Shown here piece by piece: positions 32,852 through 42,660 of a stretch of 64,000 bases of DNA. A program made the position numbers and the translations under genes. The notes beneath the pieces were generated by a model, which was not told where the DNA came from, did no database searches, and saw nothing but the letters and a program-made list of their open reading frames with translations. This DNA is from Larkinella soli (GTDB taxonomy: Bacteria > Bacteroidota > Bacteroidia > Cytophagales > Spirosomataceae): assembly GCF_003703975.1 (NCBI RefSeq), contig NZ_QTJY01000009.1:208632-272631 (forward strand). The letters run 5' to 3'. Position 1 is the stretch's first letter. Each line of letters begins with the position of its first letter.

Positions 32852-35077
32852 TCAGCCGTGAACCGGCAGCCGGATGGTCATTTCCGTGAACTGGCCGGGC
32901 TGCGTCTCGGCCAGGATTTCTCCACCGTGGCCTTTGGTGATGATATCGTAACTGAGCGAGAGGCCCAGACCGGTGCCCTGGCCGGTGGGTTTGGTAGTAA
33001 AAAAGGGCTGGAAGATTTTCTGTTTTACCGGTTCGGGCATACCGGTGCCGTTGTCGCGAACCCGGATTTCCACGGTGCCGTTCTGCCGGTGCGTCAGCAC
33101 GGAGACCGTCGGCTGGTAGCCGTCCTGCGCCTTTTTCTGCTTCTCCTTTACGGCATAGAAAGCGTTGGTATACAGGTTCAGCAGGACGCGGCCCAGGTCC
33201 TGCGGCACCACCTCGACGGCCCCCAGCTTCGGGTCGAAATCGGTAACCAGCACGGCACTGAAATCTTTTTCCTTCGCCCGCAGCCCGTGGTAGGCCAGCC
33301 GCAGGTATTCGTCGGCGAGGGCGTTGAGGTCGGTCGCCTGCCGCCGGCCGGCCGAGCTTCGGCTGTGTTCGAGCATGCCCTTGACGATGCTGTCGGCCCG
33401 GCGCCCGTGGGAGTGAATTTTCTGCAGGTTCCGGGCCAGATCGTCGGCGATGGCCAGGACATCCTCCGTCCGGCCGGCGACGGCCTCTTCCTTCAGCTCC
33501 TGCACGAGTTCTTCGCTGACGTCCGAGAAGTTGTTGACGAAGTTGAGCGGATTCTGGATTTCGTGGGCGATGCCGGCCGTCAGTTCCCCCAGCGAAGCCA
33601 TCTTTTCCTTATGGATCAACTGCTCCTGCGTGGTTCTCAGTTCGGTCAGGGTCTTTTCGATCTCCGTTTTCTGGGCGTGCAGCAGGGCGTTGGCCTTCCG
33701 TTTCGAAAAATAGGCGTAAAAGGCCAGCCCCGCGATCACCACGGAAAGACCCAGACCGACCGAGAGGGCGAGCTGCCGGGCGCGGGCCTCCGCCCGCCGG
33801 CGTTCCTGCCGGGCATTGAGCGTCTGCTGTTTTTTTTCGAACTCGTAGTTCATCGTCAGCTCGGTCGATTTCTGGATGTTATCGCGGCTGCGGACGGAAT
33901 CGGAGATGGCGGCCGAGGTCCGGAAGGAAGCCAGCGCCTTCCGGTAGTCGCCGACCCGGCTGTAACATTCCGAAACGTGGCGGTAGGCCTCGCCGACCGA
34001 TTCCTCATAATAATCGCTGCCCCGGATGGCCCCGAACCCTTTTTCGTAGTTTTCAATAGCCTCCCCGAACCGGTTCTTCATTTTCAGGGCCAGCCCCAGG
34101 GCCGAATAAGCCTGGTAGAGGTTATAAGGCTGGCGGGAAGCGGTCGCAATCGGCACGGCCCTGCGGGCCATGGATTCAGCCCGGTCCAGGTCATTCAGAA
34201 AGGCCGAGGAGATGGCGGCTTTGGAAAGGCTGGCCGCTTCGATGCCGGGGTCGCCGATCTTCCGGGCCAGCCCGGCGGCTTTCATCGCGTAATCGTACGA
34301 GGGCCCGAACCGCTTATCCTTCTCATATAGGGTGGACAGATTGGAATAGGTATACAGTTCCACGATGGGAGCGGATGCGGCTCTGGAAAGCCGAATCGCC
34401 CGGAAGAGCGACTGTTCGGCCCGTTTGACGTCTCCCATAGCGCTGTAAATCAGGCCCAGATTCAACTGGATGTAGGATTGGGAACCCACATCTCCGGTTT
34501 CCTCGAAGTGCTTCAGTGCCTTCTGGTTATACAGGATGGCATGGGGGAAGTCCGAGTTCATCTGATAGGAGATCGCGATGTTCTGATAGGAAGCGTTCAG
34601 CATCCGCCGGTCGTTGATCTGCCCGGCATACTGAATGGCTTTTTGAAAACTGGCGATGGCGCTGTCGGTCTTCCCCTGCATCCCGTACATGTTCCCGTAG
34701 CTGAGAAAGGTATTCCCCAGTCCTTTGGGGTCCTTCAGGGAGGTGAAGATCTGTGCCGCGTTTTTCAGATAGGCGGCACTGTGTCCGTAATCGCCCTTGA
34801 AATAGTTGCCGGCCGCCAGCTTGATGAGGGCATAGGCTTCCCCTTTCCGGTAGCCGATCCGCCGGGCATCGGCCACGGTCTTCCGGGCCAGGGCGATGGC
34901 CGAATCCAGGTTGGACTGGTTGAGCAGATAGATCTTCTCGATGACGAGGTTAATCCGGGCGGTATCGGTGGCGGCCTTGCGGATCAGGCGGTCCAGACTG
35001 TCGATTTTAGGGTTGCTCTGTCCGAAGGCCGGCGTCAGCAAAAAGAACGACAGACAGCAGGTAACCAGCTTTTTCAT
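32852..35077 (-). CDS. TPR-containing sensor histidine kinase
   Basis: A 741-residue kinase with an exported sensor. A signal peptide ([19 protein letters not shown]) is followed by about nine tetratricopeptide repeats (residues ~60-400; for example [40 protein letters not shown]). One transmembrane helix ([22 protein letters not shown], about 428-449) leads to a coiled linker. The catalytic core has the H-box [21 protein letters not shown]-box [14 protein letters not shown]1 DNGTGMP and G2 [15 protein letters not shown]. No response regulator is adjacent, so its partner is unknown. The periplasmic TPR array suggests sensing through protein contact (inference). Confidence 0.93.
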   Translation of the reverse strand: MKKLVTCCLSFFLLTPAFGQSNPKIDSLDRLIRKAATDTARINLVIEKIYLLNQSNLDSAIALARKTVADARRIGYRKGEAYALIKLAAGNYFKGDYGHSAAYLKNAAQIFTSLKDPKGLGNTFLSYGNMYGMQGKTDSAIASFQKAIQYAGQINDRRMLNASYQNIAISYQMNSDFPHAILYNQKALKHFEETGDVGSQSYIQLNLGLIYSAMGDVKRAEQSLFRAIRLSRAASAPIVELYTYSNLSTLYEKDKRFGPSYDYAMKAAGLARKIGDPGIEAASLSKAAISSAFLNDLDRAESMARRAVPIATASRQPYNLYQAYSALGLALKMKNRFGEAIENYEKGFGAIRGSDYYEESVGEAYRHVSECYSRVGDYRKALASFRTSAAISDSVRSRDNIQKSTELTMNYEFEKKQQTLNARQERRRAEARARQLALSVGLGLSVVIAGLAFYAYFSKRKANALLHAQKTEIEKTLTELRTTQEQLIHKEKMASLGELTAGIAHEIQNPLNFVNNFSDVSEELVQELKEEAVAGRTEDVLAIADDLARNLQKIHSHGRRADSIVKGMLEHSRSSAGRRQATDLNALADEYLRLAYHGLRAKEKDFSAVLVTDFDPKLGAVEVVPQDLGRVLLNLYTNAFYAVKEKQKKAQDGYQPTVSVLTHRQNGTVEIRVRDNGTGMPEPVKQKIFQPFFTTKPTGQGTGLGLSLSYDIITKGHGGEILAETQPGQFTEMTIRLPVHG

Positions 35078-35284
35078 GGGGTCAGGATTTACGATCGGGC
35101 CGAAGGCATTTTCCCGGCGACGGCAGTACGGCTGGTTCCGGTTTCCGGTCGGAACGGTTTCGTTTCAGAAGGACCCGGAGGAGGCAGGTCGAATTAGAAG
35201 GACAGAAGAATTAATGGATCAATCATTAATACTACGAAAATAGCCGATACGATGCCTTCGTTTTCCGATATTAAATTTCTCCCG

Positions 35285-35785
35285 TCACCCGCCGGTATAC
35301 GGCCCGCCGGGTTCGCCCCATCCCCAGACCGGCATCGGGGCGTCGGACTGGATCGGGTTTTCGACCGCGTTGGAGTTCAGCACGGCGATGCGGCTGCCCC
35401 ATTCGAGGTATCCCAGCAACGCCGACCGGAACTCGGGGTCGTCGGGCAGGCCGATCTCGTCGGCGCTTTCGAGCAGCAGGCTCATCCACCGGCGTCGTTT
35501 CGTCTCGTCGAGGTGTTTGTCGAGGTGGTGCGCCACCATGCCGGCATGGCTGCCGCCGTCGGTGCCGGTATAGAGCTTCGGGCCTCCGAAGACCTCGCCG
35601 ATGAAGTGGGCCACGTGCCGGGCGTGTTCGGGCGCCATGTGCCGGAACACCGGTTCGAGGAGGGGATCGGACAGCACCTTTTTGTAAAAAAGCGTGGTGA
35701 GCTGCTCCAGGCGTTCCGTGCCGCCGAGCCATTCGTGTAAGGAGGGAACCATAAAGTTGATGGAAAATAGGTCAGGTGATTCCAT
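35285..35785 (-). CDS. Group II-like truncated haemoglobin
   Basis: A 166-residue haem protein of the bacterial globin family (2-over-2 fold), likely binding oxygen or nitric oxide. Blocks include LEQLTTLFYKKVLSDPLLEP near the N-terminus, HARHVAHFIGEVFGG in the middle, and the proximal-His region GMVAHHLDKHLDETKRRRWM. The Trp after KRRR matches the G8 Trp of group II members. It ends with a Pro/Gly-rich tail (PVWGWGEPGGPYTGG) that is longer than usual. It is divergent from, and only 43 bases away from, the GAF gene, so the two may share regulation. No nitrate or NO metabolism genes are nearby. Confidence 0.9.
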   Translation of the reverse strand: MESPDLFSINFMVPSLHEWLGGTERLEQLTTLFYKKVLSDPLLEPVFRHMAPEHARHVAHFIGEVFGGPKLYTGTDGGSHAGMVAHHLDKHLDETKRRRWMSLLLESADEIGLPDDPEFRSALLGYLEWGSRIAVLNSNAVENPIQSDAPMPVWGWGEPGGPYTGG

Positions 35786-35828
35786 TAAATGTATAATTTG
35801 CCGATCAATTATTCAACCTGTTTTTCTT

Positions 35829-36560
35829 ATGACCACCGGATCGCGCCCTTCCGTCCCCGTGCCTTCCAACGAGGAAGAGCGGCTGAAAGCCCTCGCCGGC
35901 TATTACCTCCAGGAGGCCATTCCTGAAGAGGTCTTCGAAGACATCATTCGCCTGGCCGCCCAGATCTGCCGGACGCCCATCTCTCACATCGGCATCATGG
36001 AACGGGACCGCCAGTGGCTGCTGGCCAAACAGGGCCTGACCGTTCAGGAAGCCCCCCGCGAGGAAACCTTCTGTTCGTACACCATCATGAACCCCGAGAC
36101 CCTGACCGTGGTGGAAGATGCCCGGAAGGACGAACGCTTCCGTGAGAATCCCTACACCAGTGGCCCGACGCCCATCGTATTCTATGCGGGCGTGCCGCTG
36201 CTCAATCCGCAGGGCTTCCCGCTGGCGACGCTCTGCGTCATCGACCACCGTCCGCGGCAGCTGACCGACAACCAGCTCCTGTCGCTCCAGGCCCTGGGCA
36301 AGTGGGTCTCCACCCAGTTCGAGCTACACAAGGTGAAACGGGAACTGGCCCGCGCCGAGCAATACCTGAAAATCACCCGCCATGAGACGACGAGGGCAAA
36401 GTATTCGCTGCAAACCCAGATCCGGCCCCTGGTGAAAGACCTCCTGGCCCGCCAGGAATCGTCCGGTGAAAACCCCGGAACGCCCTCGGCCGTTCAGGAC
36501 CTGCGGGTACTGAACGGTTACCTCGATGAATTGCTGAACCCGGCTCCAACCGGGCTGTGA
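35829..36560 (+). CDS. GAF-domain sensory protein
   Basis: A cytoplasmic 243-residue protein with one GAF domain (about residues 45-190). Typical blocks are ISHIGIMERDRQWLLAKQG, REETFCSYTIMNPETLTVV, DERFRENPYTSGPTPIVFYA and GVPLLNPQGFPLATLCVIDH. The C-terminus is a helical stretch (VSTQFELHKVKRELARAEQY) that may be a coiled coil for dimerisation. There is no kinase, cyclase or DNA-binding domain, so it may act as a stand-alone sensor for a partner protein. I chose the ATG at 35829; a longer frame would run into the divergent haemoglobin gene. Confidence 0.88.
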   Translation: MTTGSRPSVPVPSNEEERLKALAGYYLQEAIPEEVFEDIIRLAAQICRTPISHIGIMERDRQWLLAKQGLTVQEAPREETFCSYTIMNPETLTVVEDARKDERFRENPYTSGPTPIVFYAGVPLLNPQGFPLATLCVIDHRPRQLTDNQLLSLQALGKWVSTQFELHKVKRELARAEQYLKITRHETTRAKYSLQTQIRPLVKDLLARQESSGENPGTPSAVQDLRVLNGYLDELLNPAPTGL

Positions 36561-36689
36561 TCTCTTCAGGGCCGGACCCCGCAGCGGCACCCCCTGTCGG
36601 GGAAGTCGGAACCGGGGCGAAAATATTGCAGCGAGACCGTTCCCGCTAAAAATAAAAGCGGTTCGGGCCGCCAGTTGTCTTCCGGCCGG

Positions 36690-36730
36690 GCTGTCCGCTC
36701 CGGGACGGAAGCTGTCCATTTGCGGACAGC
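36690..36730. promoter_or_regulatory. Tandem palindromic operator upstream of padR
   Basis: GCTGTCC-N6-GGACAGC is perfect at 36711-36730. A second, partial copy GCTGTCCGCTCCGGGAC starts at 36690, exactly 21 bases (two helical turns) upstream. GCTGTCCGC at 36690 and GCGGACAGC ending at 36730 also pair. It is about 108 bases before padR and is a good candidate for a regulator-binding site. Confidence 0.55.
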
Positions 36731-36837
36731 GGGAGGAGCCGTACTGCCCGGAAAACCCGCTTGTTCATGCTGAAAAGAGTATTTGAGAAATCTGGCCGGA
36801 GATTTGTACGAGATAATAGAAACAAATCCCGTCTTTC

Positions 36838-37176
36838 ATGCGACGTACTTATCTGGGGGAGTTTGAGGAAATCGTCCTGCTGATGGTCGCCATTCTGGAC
36901 GGCGATGCCTACGGCGTCACGATCAGCCAGGAGATCGAGCAGCACGTCGGGCGCGTGGTGGCCTTCGGAACCGTTCACAACACGCTGATCCGGCTGGAGG
37001 AGAAAGGGTTCGTCCGGTCGGAACTGGGCGGAGCCACCGCCGAACGCGGAGGGCGCCGGAAGCGCCTGTTCCGGGTGACCGCCCTCGGCTCCCGCGCGCT
37101 GGTCGATATTCAGGAGGTCCGGAGCCGGCTCTGGCAGATGGTGCCGCCCGGCGCCCTGAACGTCAGCGGCCTATGA
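36838..37176 (+). CDS. PadR-family transcriptional regulator
   Basis: A 112-residue winged-helix regulator. The PadR domain covers most of the protein: LGEFEEIVLLMVAILDGDAY, GVTISQEIEQHVGRVVAFGT, VHNTLIRLEEKGFVRSELGG and RRKRLFRVTALGSRAL, with the typical T/V-H-N-T-L-x-R-L-E recognition helix. It overlaps the following permease gene by ATGA, the standard arrangement in which PadR controls its own efflux or FtsX-type permease operon. The palindromes at 36690-36730 are candidate operator sites (inference). Confidence 0.92.
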   Translation: MRRTYLGEFEEIVLLMVAILDGDAYGVTISQEIEQHVGRVVAFGTVHNTLIRLEEKGFVRSELGGATAERGGRRKRLFRVTALGSRALVDIQEVRSRLWQMVPPGALNVSGL

Positions 37177-39830
37177 AAAATCCGAACGCTGCTCCGCCCC
37201 GCTGGGTCCGTCGGCTGCTGGCCTGGTTCCATCCCGCCGAAACGCTGGAGGAAGTCGAGGGAGATCTGGAAGAACTATATAGCTTTTGGTATAATCGCGA
37301 CGGAGAGACCCGCGCCACCCTGTATTACCTCCGCAGCGTTCTGTCGGTGCTGCCGCCCTTCGTTCGCCGGCGGCCCGAACGATCCGAATCCCGTCCACCC
37401 TTTCCTTTTGCTACCGATATGCTGCGCAACTACCTGAAAATTGCCTTCCGGAACCTGCTGAAGCAGCCGGTTTTCAGCCTGATCAACATCACCGGCCTGA
37501 GCCTGGGGCTGGCGACGGTCCTGTTTATTCTGCTGTTCGTGCAGGACGAAGTCTCTTTCGACCGCTTCCAGGAGCGGGGCGACCGCCTGTACCGGCTGGT
37601 CTATCACTACACCAGCGCCGACCGGCCCGACGGCCGGAGCAGCCTGTCCGGTTATCCGCAGGGACCTGCCTTCACCCGGGAGGTTCCGGAGGTCGAGGCC
37701 TTCTGCCGGATGCACGGCTGGGAGATGCTGGTCCGAAAGGGCACCGAGGGCATATACCAGCGGGTGATGTATGTCGATTCGACGTTTTTTCGGCTGTTCA
37801 GTTTCGGGCTGCTGGCGGGCGACCCCGCTACGGCGCTCCGCGACCCCGGCTCGGTGGTGCTGACCGACGAAACCGCCCGGAAATACTTCGGAACGGTCGA
37901 CGTGGTCGGAAAAACGCTTTCCATCGATGCCGGCGGCCGGTTTGAACCGAATCGGATTACCGCCGTGGTCAAGGCGCCCCCCATGAACTCAAGCCTTCGG
38001 TTCGACGCCCTGCGCCCTTTCGTGGCCGCCCTGCCGCCCGACCGCAAGGCCTGGGGAGAGGACCAGTGGTTCAACTTCTTCACCAACACTTTCCTGCTGC
38101 TGCGCCCCGACGCCGACCCCGCGCGGGCCGAACAAAACATGGAGCGGGTGTTCCGGAAATACGGCGGAAAACAGTATGCCGACCTCCGGAAGCAGGAGCA
38201 GGACTACCGCATTCAATACCGCCTTCAGCCTTTTCTTCAGATGCATCTCCAGGCCGGCTACGGCATGAACAATGGGCTGGCGACCGGCTCGAACGCCCTC
38301 TATTCCTACATCCTGGGCGGCATTGCCGGTCTGATCCTGCTGATTGCCTGCATCAATTTCATCAACCTGACCCTGGCTCGGTCCCTGCGCCGGGGCAAGG
38401 AGATCGGTGTGCGAAAGGTGACGGGCAGCACCCGCGGGCAGCTCGTCATGCAGTTTCTGGGCGAATCGCTGATTCTAACCGGTCTGGCCTTCCTCCCGGC
38501 CCTTCTGCTGGTCGTCTCCCTGTTGCCGGTCTTCTCCGATCTGGCCAACAAGTCGCTCGAAATCGGCTTTCTGCTGGCTCCGCAGACCATTGGGCTGTTT
38601 CTGGGGCTGCTGCTGCTGGTCGGGCTGCTGGCCGGTTCCTACCCGGCCCTCGTCCTGTCGGGTTTCAGCCCCATCCAGACGCTGTACGGGCGGTTTCGGT
38701 TCAATGGCGGCAACTGGCTGGGCAAATCGCTGGTGGTGCTGCAATTTGCCATAGCGGTCTTTCTGCTGATCGGCACCGTCGTCCTGCACGGCCAGTTTCA
38801 TTTCATCCGAACGGCCGACGTCGGCTACGAAACCGCCAACCGGGTGCGGGTCTACATTCCCTGGGGCCGGGAGCAGAAAGGCGAACTGCTTCAGGCGGCC
38901 CTGCGCGGCCGGCCGGGCATCCGGATCGCCACCCGGAAACAGGGCGGTTATTACGGCGACGCCTTTCTGGTGAACGGCCGGCCCACCCGGCAGGTCGCCG
39001 TCGAACGCATGGATGACCAGTACCTGCGTTTCCTGAACGTTCCGGTCGTGCAGGGCCGGGAACTGAGCTATGCCAACCCCGCCGACACGGTGTCCAACAT
39101 CCTGGTGAACCAGACGTTCGTGCGGATGTACCTCGACGCGAAAAAACCGGCAGTGGGTCAGGTGGTTCAGAAAGAAGGAGAGAACGGCCGCCGGGAGACG
39201 TTCACGATCGCGGGCGTCGTGAGGGATTATCAGGTCGGCTCGCTGCGCAGCGAACTGGAACCCATGCTGCTGTGGCTGGGCAAACCGCATCAGATGAATC
39301 AGTTGTATGTCAAACTCGACCCGGCCTACACTCCGGCCGCGCTCCGCCGGATCGAAACCACCTACAAGGCGCTGATTCCCTTTCAGCCTTTCTCCTACGA
39401 GTTTACCGAAGACGACCGGATGGAGGCCTATGCCGACGATGCGCGGTGGAAGAGCCTGATTTCAGCGGCCGCGGCCATTGCCATCCTGATCTCGGCGCTC
39501 GGGCTGTTCGGGCTGGTGTCGCTCTCGGTCGAGCAGCGGACGAAGGAGATCGGCATCCGGAAGGTGCTGGGGGCGGGGCTGCCGGAGATCGTGGGGCAGT
39601 TGTCGGGGAACTTCCTCAAACTGGTGCTGCTGGCGATCGGGATCGGGATGCCGGTGGGCTGGTATGTGGGCCGCCGGTGGCTCGACGGGTTCGTCTACCG
39701 GATCGAGTTCGGCTGGTGGATCTTCGCCTTCGTGGGCCTGCTGACGGTCGGCATCGCCCTGCTGACGGTGAGTGTGCAGGCCGTCCGGGCGGCTTTGACG
39801 AACCCGGCCCGGACGCTGCGGTCCGACTGA
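37173..39830 (+). CDS. FtsX/MacB-type ABC transporter permease with N-terminal prefix domain
   Basis: An 885-residue inner membrane permease. Residues 1-70 are the permease-prefix domain (PPRWVRRLLAWFHPAETLEE, VEGDLEELYSFWYNRDGE). Two MacB-like core plus FtsX halves follow: first helix FSLINITGLSLGLATVLFIL, periplasmic part with TYF/VDSTFFRLFSFGLLAGDP, helices LGGIAGLILLIACINFINLT and FLPALLLVVSLLPVFSDLA, then a second periplasmic domain. The last FtsX helices include AAAIAILISALGLFGLVSLS and the coupling motif RTKEIGIRKVLGAGLPEIVG. No ATPase gene is adjacent; such Bacteroidota permeases work with ATPases encoded elsewhere. Cotranscribed with padR; the substrate is unknown. Confidence 0.93.
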   Translation: MKNPNAAPPRWVRRLLAWFHPAETLEEVEGDLEELYSFWYNRDGETRATLYYLRSVLSVLPPFVRRRPERSESRPPFPFATDMLRNYLKIAFRNLLKQPVFSLINITGLSLGLATVLFILLFVQDEVSFDRFQERGDRLYRLVYHYTSADRPDGRSSLSGYPQGPAFTREVPEVEAFCRMHGWEMLVRKGTEGIYQRVMYVDSTFFRLFSFGLLAGDPATALRDPGSVVLTDETARKYFGTVDVVGKTLSIDAGGRFEPNRITAVVKAPPMNSSLRFDALRPFVAALPPDRKAWGEDQWFNFFTNTFLLLRPDADPARAEQNMERVFRKYGGKQYADLRKQEQDYRIQYRLQPFLQMHLQAGYGMNNGLATGSNALYSYILGGIAGLILLIACINFINLTLARSLRRGKEIGVRKVTGSTRGQLVMQFLGESLILTGLAFLPALLLVVSLLPVFSDLANKSLEIGFLLAPQTIGLFLGLLLLVGLLAGSYPALVLSGFSPIQTLYGRFRFNGGNWLGKSLVVLQFAIAVFLLIGTVVLHGQFHFIRTADVGYETANRVRVYIPWGREQKGELLQAALRGRPGIRIATRKQGGYYGDAFLVNGRPTRQVAVERMDDQYLRFLNVPVVQGRELSYANPADTVSNILVNQTFVRMYLDAKKPAVGQVVQKEGENGRRETFTIAGVVRDYQVGSLRSELEPMLLWLGKPHQMNQLYVKLDPAYTPAALRRIETTYKALIPFQPFSYEFTEDDRMEAYADDARWKSLISAAAAIAILISALGLFGLVSLSVEQRTKEIGIRKVLGAGLPEIVGQLSGNFLKLVLLAIGIGMPVGWYVGRRWLDGFVYRIEFGWWIFAFVGLLTVGIALLTVSVQAVRAALTNPARTLRSD

Positions 39831-39840
39831 AAAGCCGGTG

Positions 39841-40563
39841 TCAGAACAGCACGTTGTCGTTATGAAGGGCCCTCAGCGCCTGGAGTTTATAGTTTCGGCC
39901 CAGCGGCAGCACCTTGTCGCCGATGCTGACCGAAACCGGCGTGAAGGCCGTGACGCGGTCGATGGCGACCAGAAACGAGCGGTGAATCCGGATGAATTTG
40001 GTTTCGGGCAACTTCTGTTCCAGGTAGCTGATCTTCTGGTAGGTGATGATCTGGCGGTCCTGGGTTCTGACCCGGACGTAATCCCGCAGGCTTTCGATGT
40101 ACAGAATGTCTTTCAGAAACACTTTCACCATTTCCCGGTCTTCCCGCAGGAAGATGTAGGCCCGGTCGAAGTCGTTGGTCAGGGGGCCGGCCGTGACCTC
40201 CGGCGCCACCAGCTGCTTGACCTGATACACTTTGCTGATCGACCGCAGAAACCGCTCGAAGGTCACCGGCTTGAGCAGGTAATCGACCACGTCGAGGTCG
40301 TAGGCATCGACGGCATAGTCGCGGTAGGCCGTGGTCATGATCACCGGCGGGCGGTTTTTGAGCGACTTCAGCAGGTCCAGGCCCGTAATCTGCGGCAGCC
40401 GGATGTCCAGAAACAGCAGATCGACCGTCCGCGACTGGAGGAACGTGAACGCTTCGACGGCGTTCGTGTAGCTTTTCAGCAGCGTCAGGCCCTCCACCCG
40501 CCGGACGTAGGATTCCAGCAGGTTCAGCGCCAGCGGCTCGTCTTCGATGATGAGGCATTTCAT
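39841..40563 (-). CDS. LytTR-family response regulator
   Basis: A 240-residue response regulator. The receiver (about residues 1-120) has acidic residues in LIIEDEPLALNLL, phospho-acceptor Asp in LLFLDIRLPQITG, Thr in VIMTTAYRDY and Lys in YLLKPVTFERFL. The LytTR domain (about 140-238) shows VKVFLKDILYIESLRDYVRV, TYQKISYLEQKLP and FIRIHRSFLVAIDRV. The ATG at 40563 overlaps the kinase stop by ATGA, so the pair is translationally coupled. The site at 41784-41811 upstream of the kinase gene resembles a LytTR binding site and suggests autoregulation. Convergent with the ABC permease, ending 10 bases away. Confidence 0.94.
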   Translation of the reverse strand: MKCLIIEDEPLALNLLESYVRRVEGLTLLKSYTNAVEAFTFLQSRTVDLLFLDIRLPQITGLDLLKSLKNRPPVIMTTAYRDYAVDAYDLDVVDYLLKPVTFERFLRSISKVYQVKQLVAPEVTAGPLTNDFDRAYIFLREDREMVKVFLKDILYIESLRDYVRVRTQDRQIITYQKISYLEQKLPETKFIRIHRSFLVAIDRVTAFTPVSVSIGDKVLPLGRNYKLQALRALHNDNVLF

Positions 40564-41693
40564 AACACTTGCTCGTTTTCCCGGAACGCCGGCAAATCGG
40601 CGGTATCCGGACGACCCGCCTGCCCCGGCATGGCAATCTTCAGCACGGCCAGGTAAGTCTCCTCTTCGTTGAAAAGCTGGAGCGAATACCGGTTGCCGTA
40701 GATGATGTTCAGCCGCTTCCGGACGTTGGTCAGCCCGATGCCGGAGGGCGTGTCCGAAACCGGCAGGGGAGGCAGGGACGTCTTGCTGTTCTCGATTTTG
40801 AAAATCAGCGTGTTGTCTCTCGTCAGCACGTCGATCCGCACCCATACCCGGTCGAGCTGGTGGCTGACGCCGTGTTTGAAGCTGTTCTCCACGAAGGGCA
40901 GCAGAATCAGGGGCGCGATCAGGATGCCGTCGGTGGCGGTATAGATGTTCATCGAAACGTCCAGCCGGTCGCCGTACCGGATCTTCTCCAGCGTAATATA
41001 GTTTTCCAGATATTGAATCTCCTTCCGCAGCGGCACCTGGGCCTGGTTGCTGTCGTAAAGCATATAGCTCATCAGTTCCGACAGCTTGTAGACGATCTCC
41101 GGCGCCCGGTCCGAGTGGTTCACCGTCAGTGCATAGAGGTTGTTGAGCGTATTGAACAGGAAATGCGGGTTGATCTGCGACTTGAGCAGCTTCAGTTCGG
41201 CCTCCAGTTTTTCCTTTTCCAGCTGCTGGGCCGTCTGCCGGAACTGCTGCCCGGCCTGCTGGTCGGCATACCAGTGCTTGGCAAGGTGAAACGTGGCCGG
41301 AATCGCTACCATCGAATACAGGGCGAAGTTGCTGATCAGAATCTTGGCCGGAAAAAAGAACGGGATGGAAAGCGCTTTCGGGAAGTAGAGCGGATAAATG
41401 AACGTGACCGCCACCAGCCGCTGCACCACGCTGAGCGCCAGCATCGACAGAATCAGCAGCCCCAGAAAGGCTCCGTAACGCTTGCGGATCAGAAACTTGT
41501 CGATGAGCAGGTACAGCGTCAGGTAGGTCGCCAGCATCTTCACCGGCAGTTCGATCAGCGAAATGGTAAACCGCTGGGTATAATCACCTTCCAGGCTGCC
41601 CCAGACCAGCCCTTCATATAGGGTCAGCAGCGTCCAGAAGAGGCCGTGCCAGAGGATGCGGTAACGGGAAACGAGTCGCAGCAAAGGGTCCAT
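40560..41693 (-). CDS. LytS-like sensor histidine kinase
   Basis: A 377-residue membrane kinase. The N-terminal ~140 residues hold four transmembrane helices (ILWHGLFWTLLTLYEGLVWG, VKMLATYLTLYLLI, AFLGLLILSMLALSVVQRLV, ILISNFALYSMVAIPATF), followed by a coiled linker (QQFRQTAQQLEKEKLEAEL). The His_kinase domain begins LKSQINPHFLFNTLNNLYAL with the phospho-acceptor His. The ATPase has APLILLPFVENSFKHG and SGIGLTNVRKRLNIIYG. It has no large periplasmic domain, so it senses within the membrane or through a partner. It precedes and overlaps the LytTR regulator gene by four bases. Confidence 0.94.
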   Translation of the reverse strand: MDPLLRLVSRYRILWHGLFWTLLTLYEGLVWGSLEGDYTQRFTISLIELPVKMLATYLTLYLLIDKFLIRKRYGAFLGLLILSMLALSVVQRLVAVTFIYPLYFPKALSIPFFFPAKILISNFALYSMVAIPATFHLAKHWYADQQAGQQFRQTAQQLEKEKLEAELKLLKSQINPHFLFNTLNNLYALTVNHSDRAPEIVYKLSELMSYMLYDSNQAQVPLRKEIQYLENYITLEKIRYGDRLDVSMNIYTATDGILIAPLILLPFVENSFKHGVSHQLDRVWVRIDVLTRDNTLIFKIENSKTSLPPLPVSDTPSGIGLTNVRKRLNIIYGNRYSLQLFNEEETYLAVLKIAMPGQAGRPDTADLPAFRENEQVL

Positions 41694-41783
41694 CGGGCGG
41701 GATGCGGTCCGGGTGGTCGATTCAAACGTTCTCTCAAGGTACGGCTTTCGCCGGTCACCCGGCTTTTTTTCACCCGGTTTTTA

Positions 41784-41811
41784 GACGAACGACCGGTGCG
41801 CCCGACGAACG
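41784..41811. promoter_or_regulatory. Direct repeat resembling a LytTR binding site
   Basis: GACGAACG occurs at 41784-41791 and 41804-41811, 20 bases apart start to start. On the minus strand each reads CGTTCGTC, near the LytTR half-site core GTTN[AG][TC] with the expected spacing. It lies between the divergent kinase gene and the 41947 gene, so it could control both. Confidence 0.5.
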
Positions 41812-41946
41812 GCGTTCCGGCCCGGCCGATGCCCTTTGTGCGCTTTCCGGTGGGTCTGTGCGGTGCGGCCCGGTGCCTGCCTAAAATTCCGGTTTCGTAT
41901 CCCGGCGCGCCGGTATTTAGGAAAAAGTTTCCAACCTCTGTAAACA

Positions 41947-42657
41947 ATGAATCCGCTAATGAACCTCGGAAAACGGCTCCTCCGGGCCGCCTGTATCCTC
42001 GGAGTTTTCACGGCCTCCGCCCAGACCGGACAGGATGACAACAACCCGCTGCAACCCGCCGGCCGCTGGCGGCTGCACACCGATGCCGCCACCCGCACCA
42101 CCGTCGTGGCCTTTTACGACGACCGCGACCGGCTGATCTATGAAGAAACCCTGCCCAACCGGCACGTGCGCCTGAGCCGCCGGAACATCCGGCGGCTCGA
42201 CGAAGCCTGCGCCCGGCTGGTGGCCCGGCAGGTGGTGGCCTCGGCCGTGGCTTCCGCCCGCATCGACCCCGGCCTGTCGGAACACCCCGAACCGACGGGC
42301 CCGCGTGCAGCCCTGCGGCCGGGCCTGCTGCCCGATTCGGCGGTGGCCGGCCTGCGCACCAACCTGATTCCGGCCAACGGAAAAATAACCGTGTTTTTCT
42401 CGCATTCCGGCGACGGCCCCGTCCAACTGCTGCTCCTCGACCCTCAGGACCGCCCGATCTACAAGGAGGCCAGCCGGCGGCCGGTCTACCGCCGGTCCAT
42501 CGACCTCGCCCAACTGAATCGGGGCGAGTACCGCCTGATTATCGCCAGTCGTCAGTACCGCTACAGCTATCGTCTGAGTATTCCCGAATCCGGCCCGTAT
42601 TTCCGTCCCGACATCCGCTCCCTCGCCCACGGCCCGGCCAGAACTGCTCTGCCGTGA
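41947..42657 (+). CDS. Hypothetical exported protein
   Basis: A 236-residue protein with a signal peptide (LLRAACILGVFTASAQ, cleaved after about residue 26). I recognise no family. After the signal comes a strand region (WRLHTDAATRTTVVAFYDDR, DRLIYEETLPNRHVRLS), an Ala/Arg-rich helix (LDEACARLVARQVVASAVAS), and a C-terminal segment (KITVFFSHSGDGPVQLLLLD, LNRGEYRLIIASRQYRYSYR) that looks like a T9SS-type or cell-surface beta-sandwich. It is divergent from the LytS/LytR system across 253 bases that contain a LytTR-like site, making it a plausible target (inference). Confidence 0.75.
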   Translation: MNPLMNLGKRLLRAACILGVFTASAQTGQDDNNPLQPAGRWRLHTDAATRTTVVAFYDDRDRLIYEETLPNRHVRLSRRNIRRLDEACARLVARQVVASAVASARIDPGLSEHPEPTGPRAALRPGLLPDSAVAGLRTNLIPANGKITVFFSHSGDGPVQLLLLDPQDRPIYKEASRRPVYRRSIDLAQLNRGEYRLIIASRQYRYSYRLSIPESGPYFRPDIRSLAHGPARTALP

Positions 42658-42660
42658 GTT

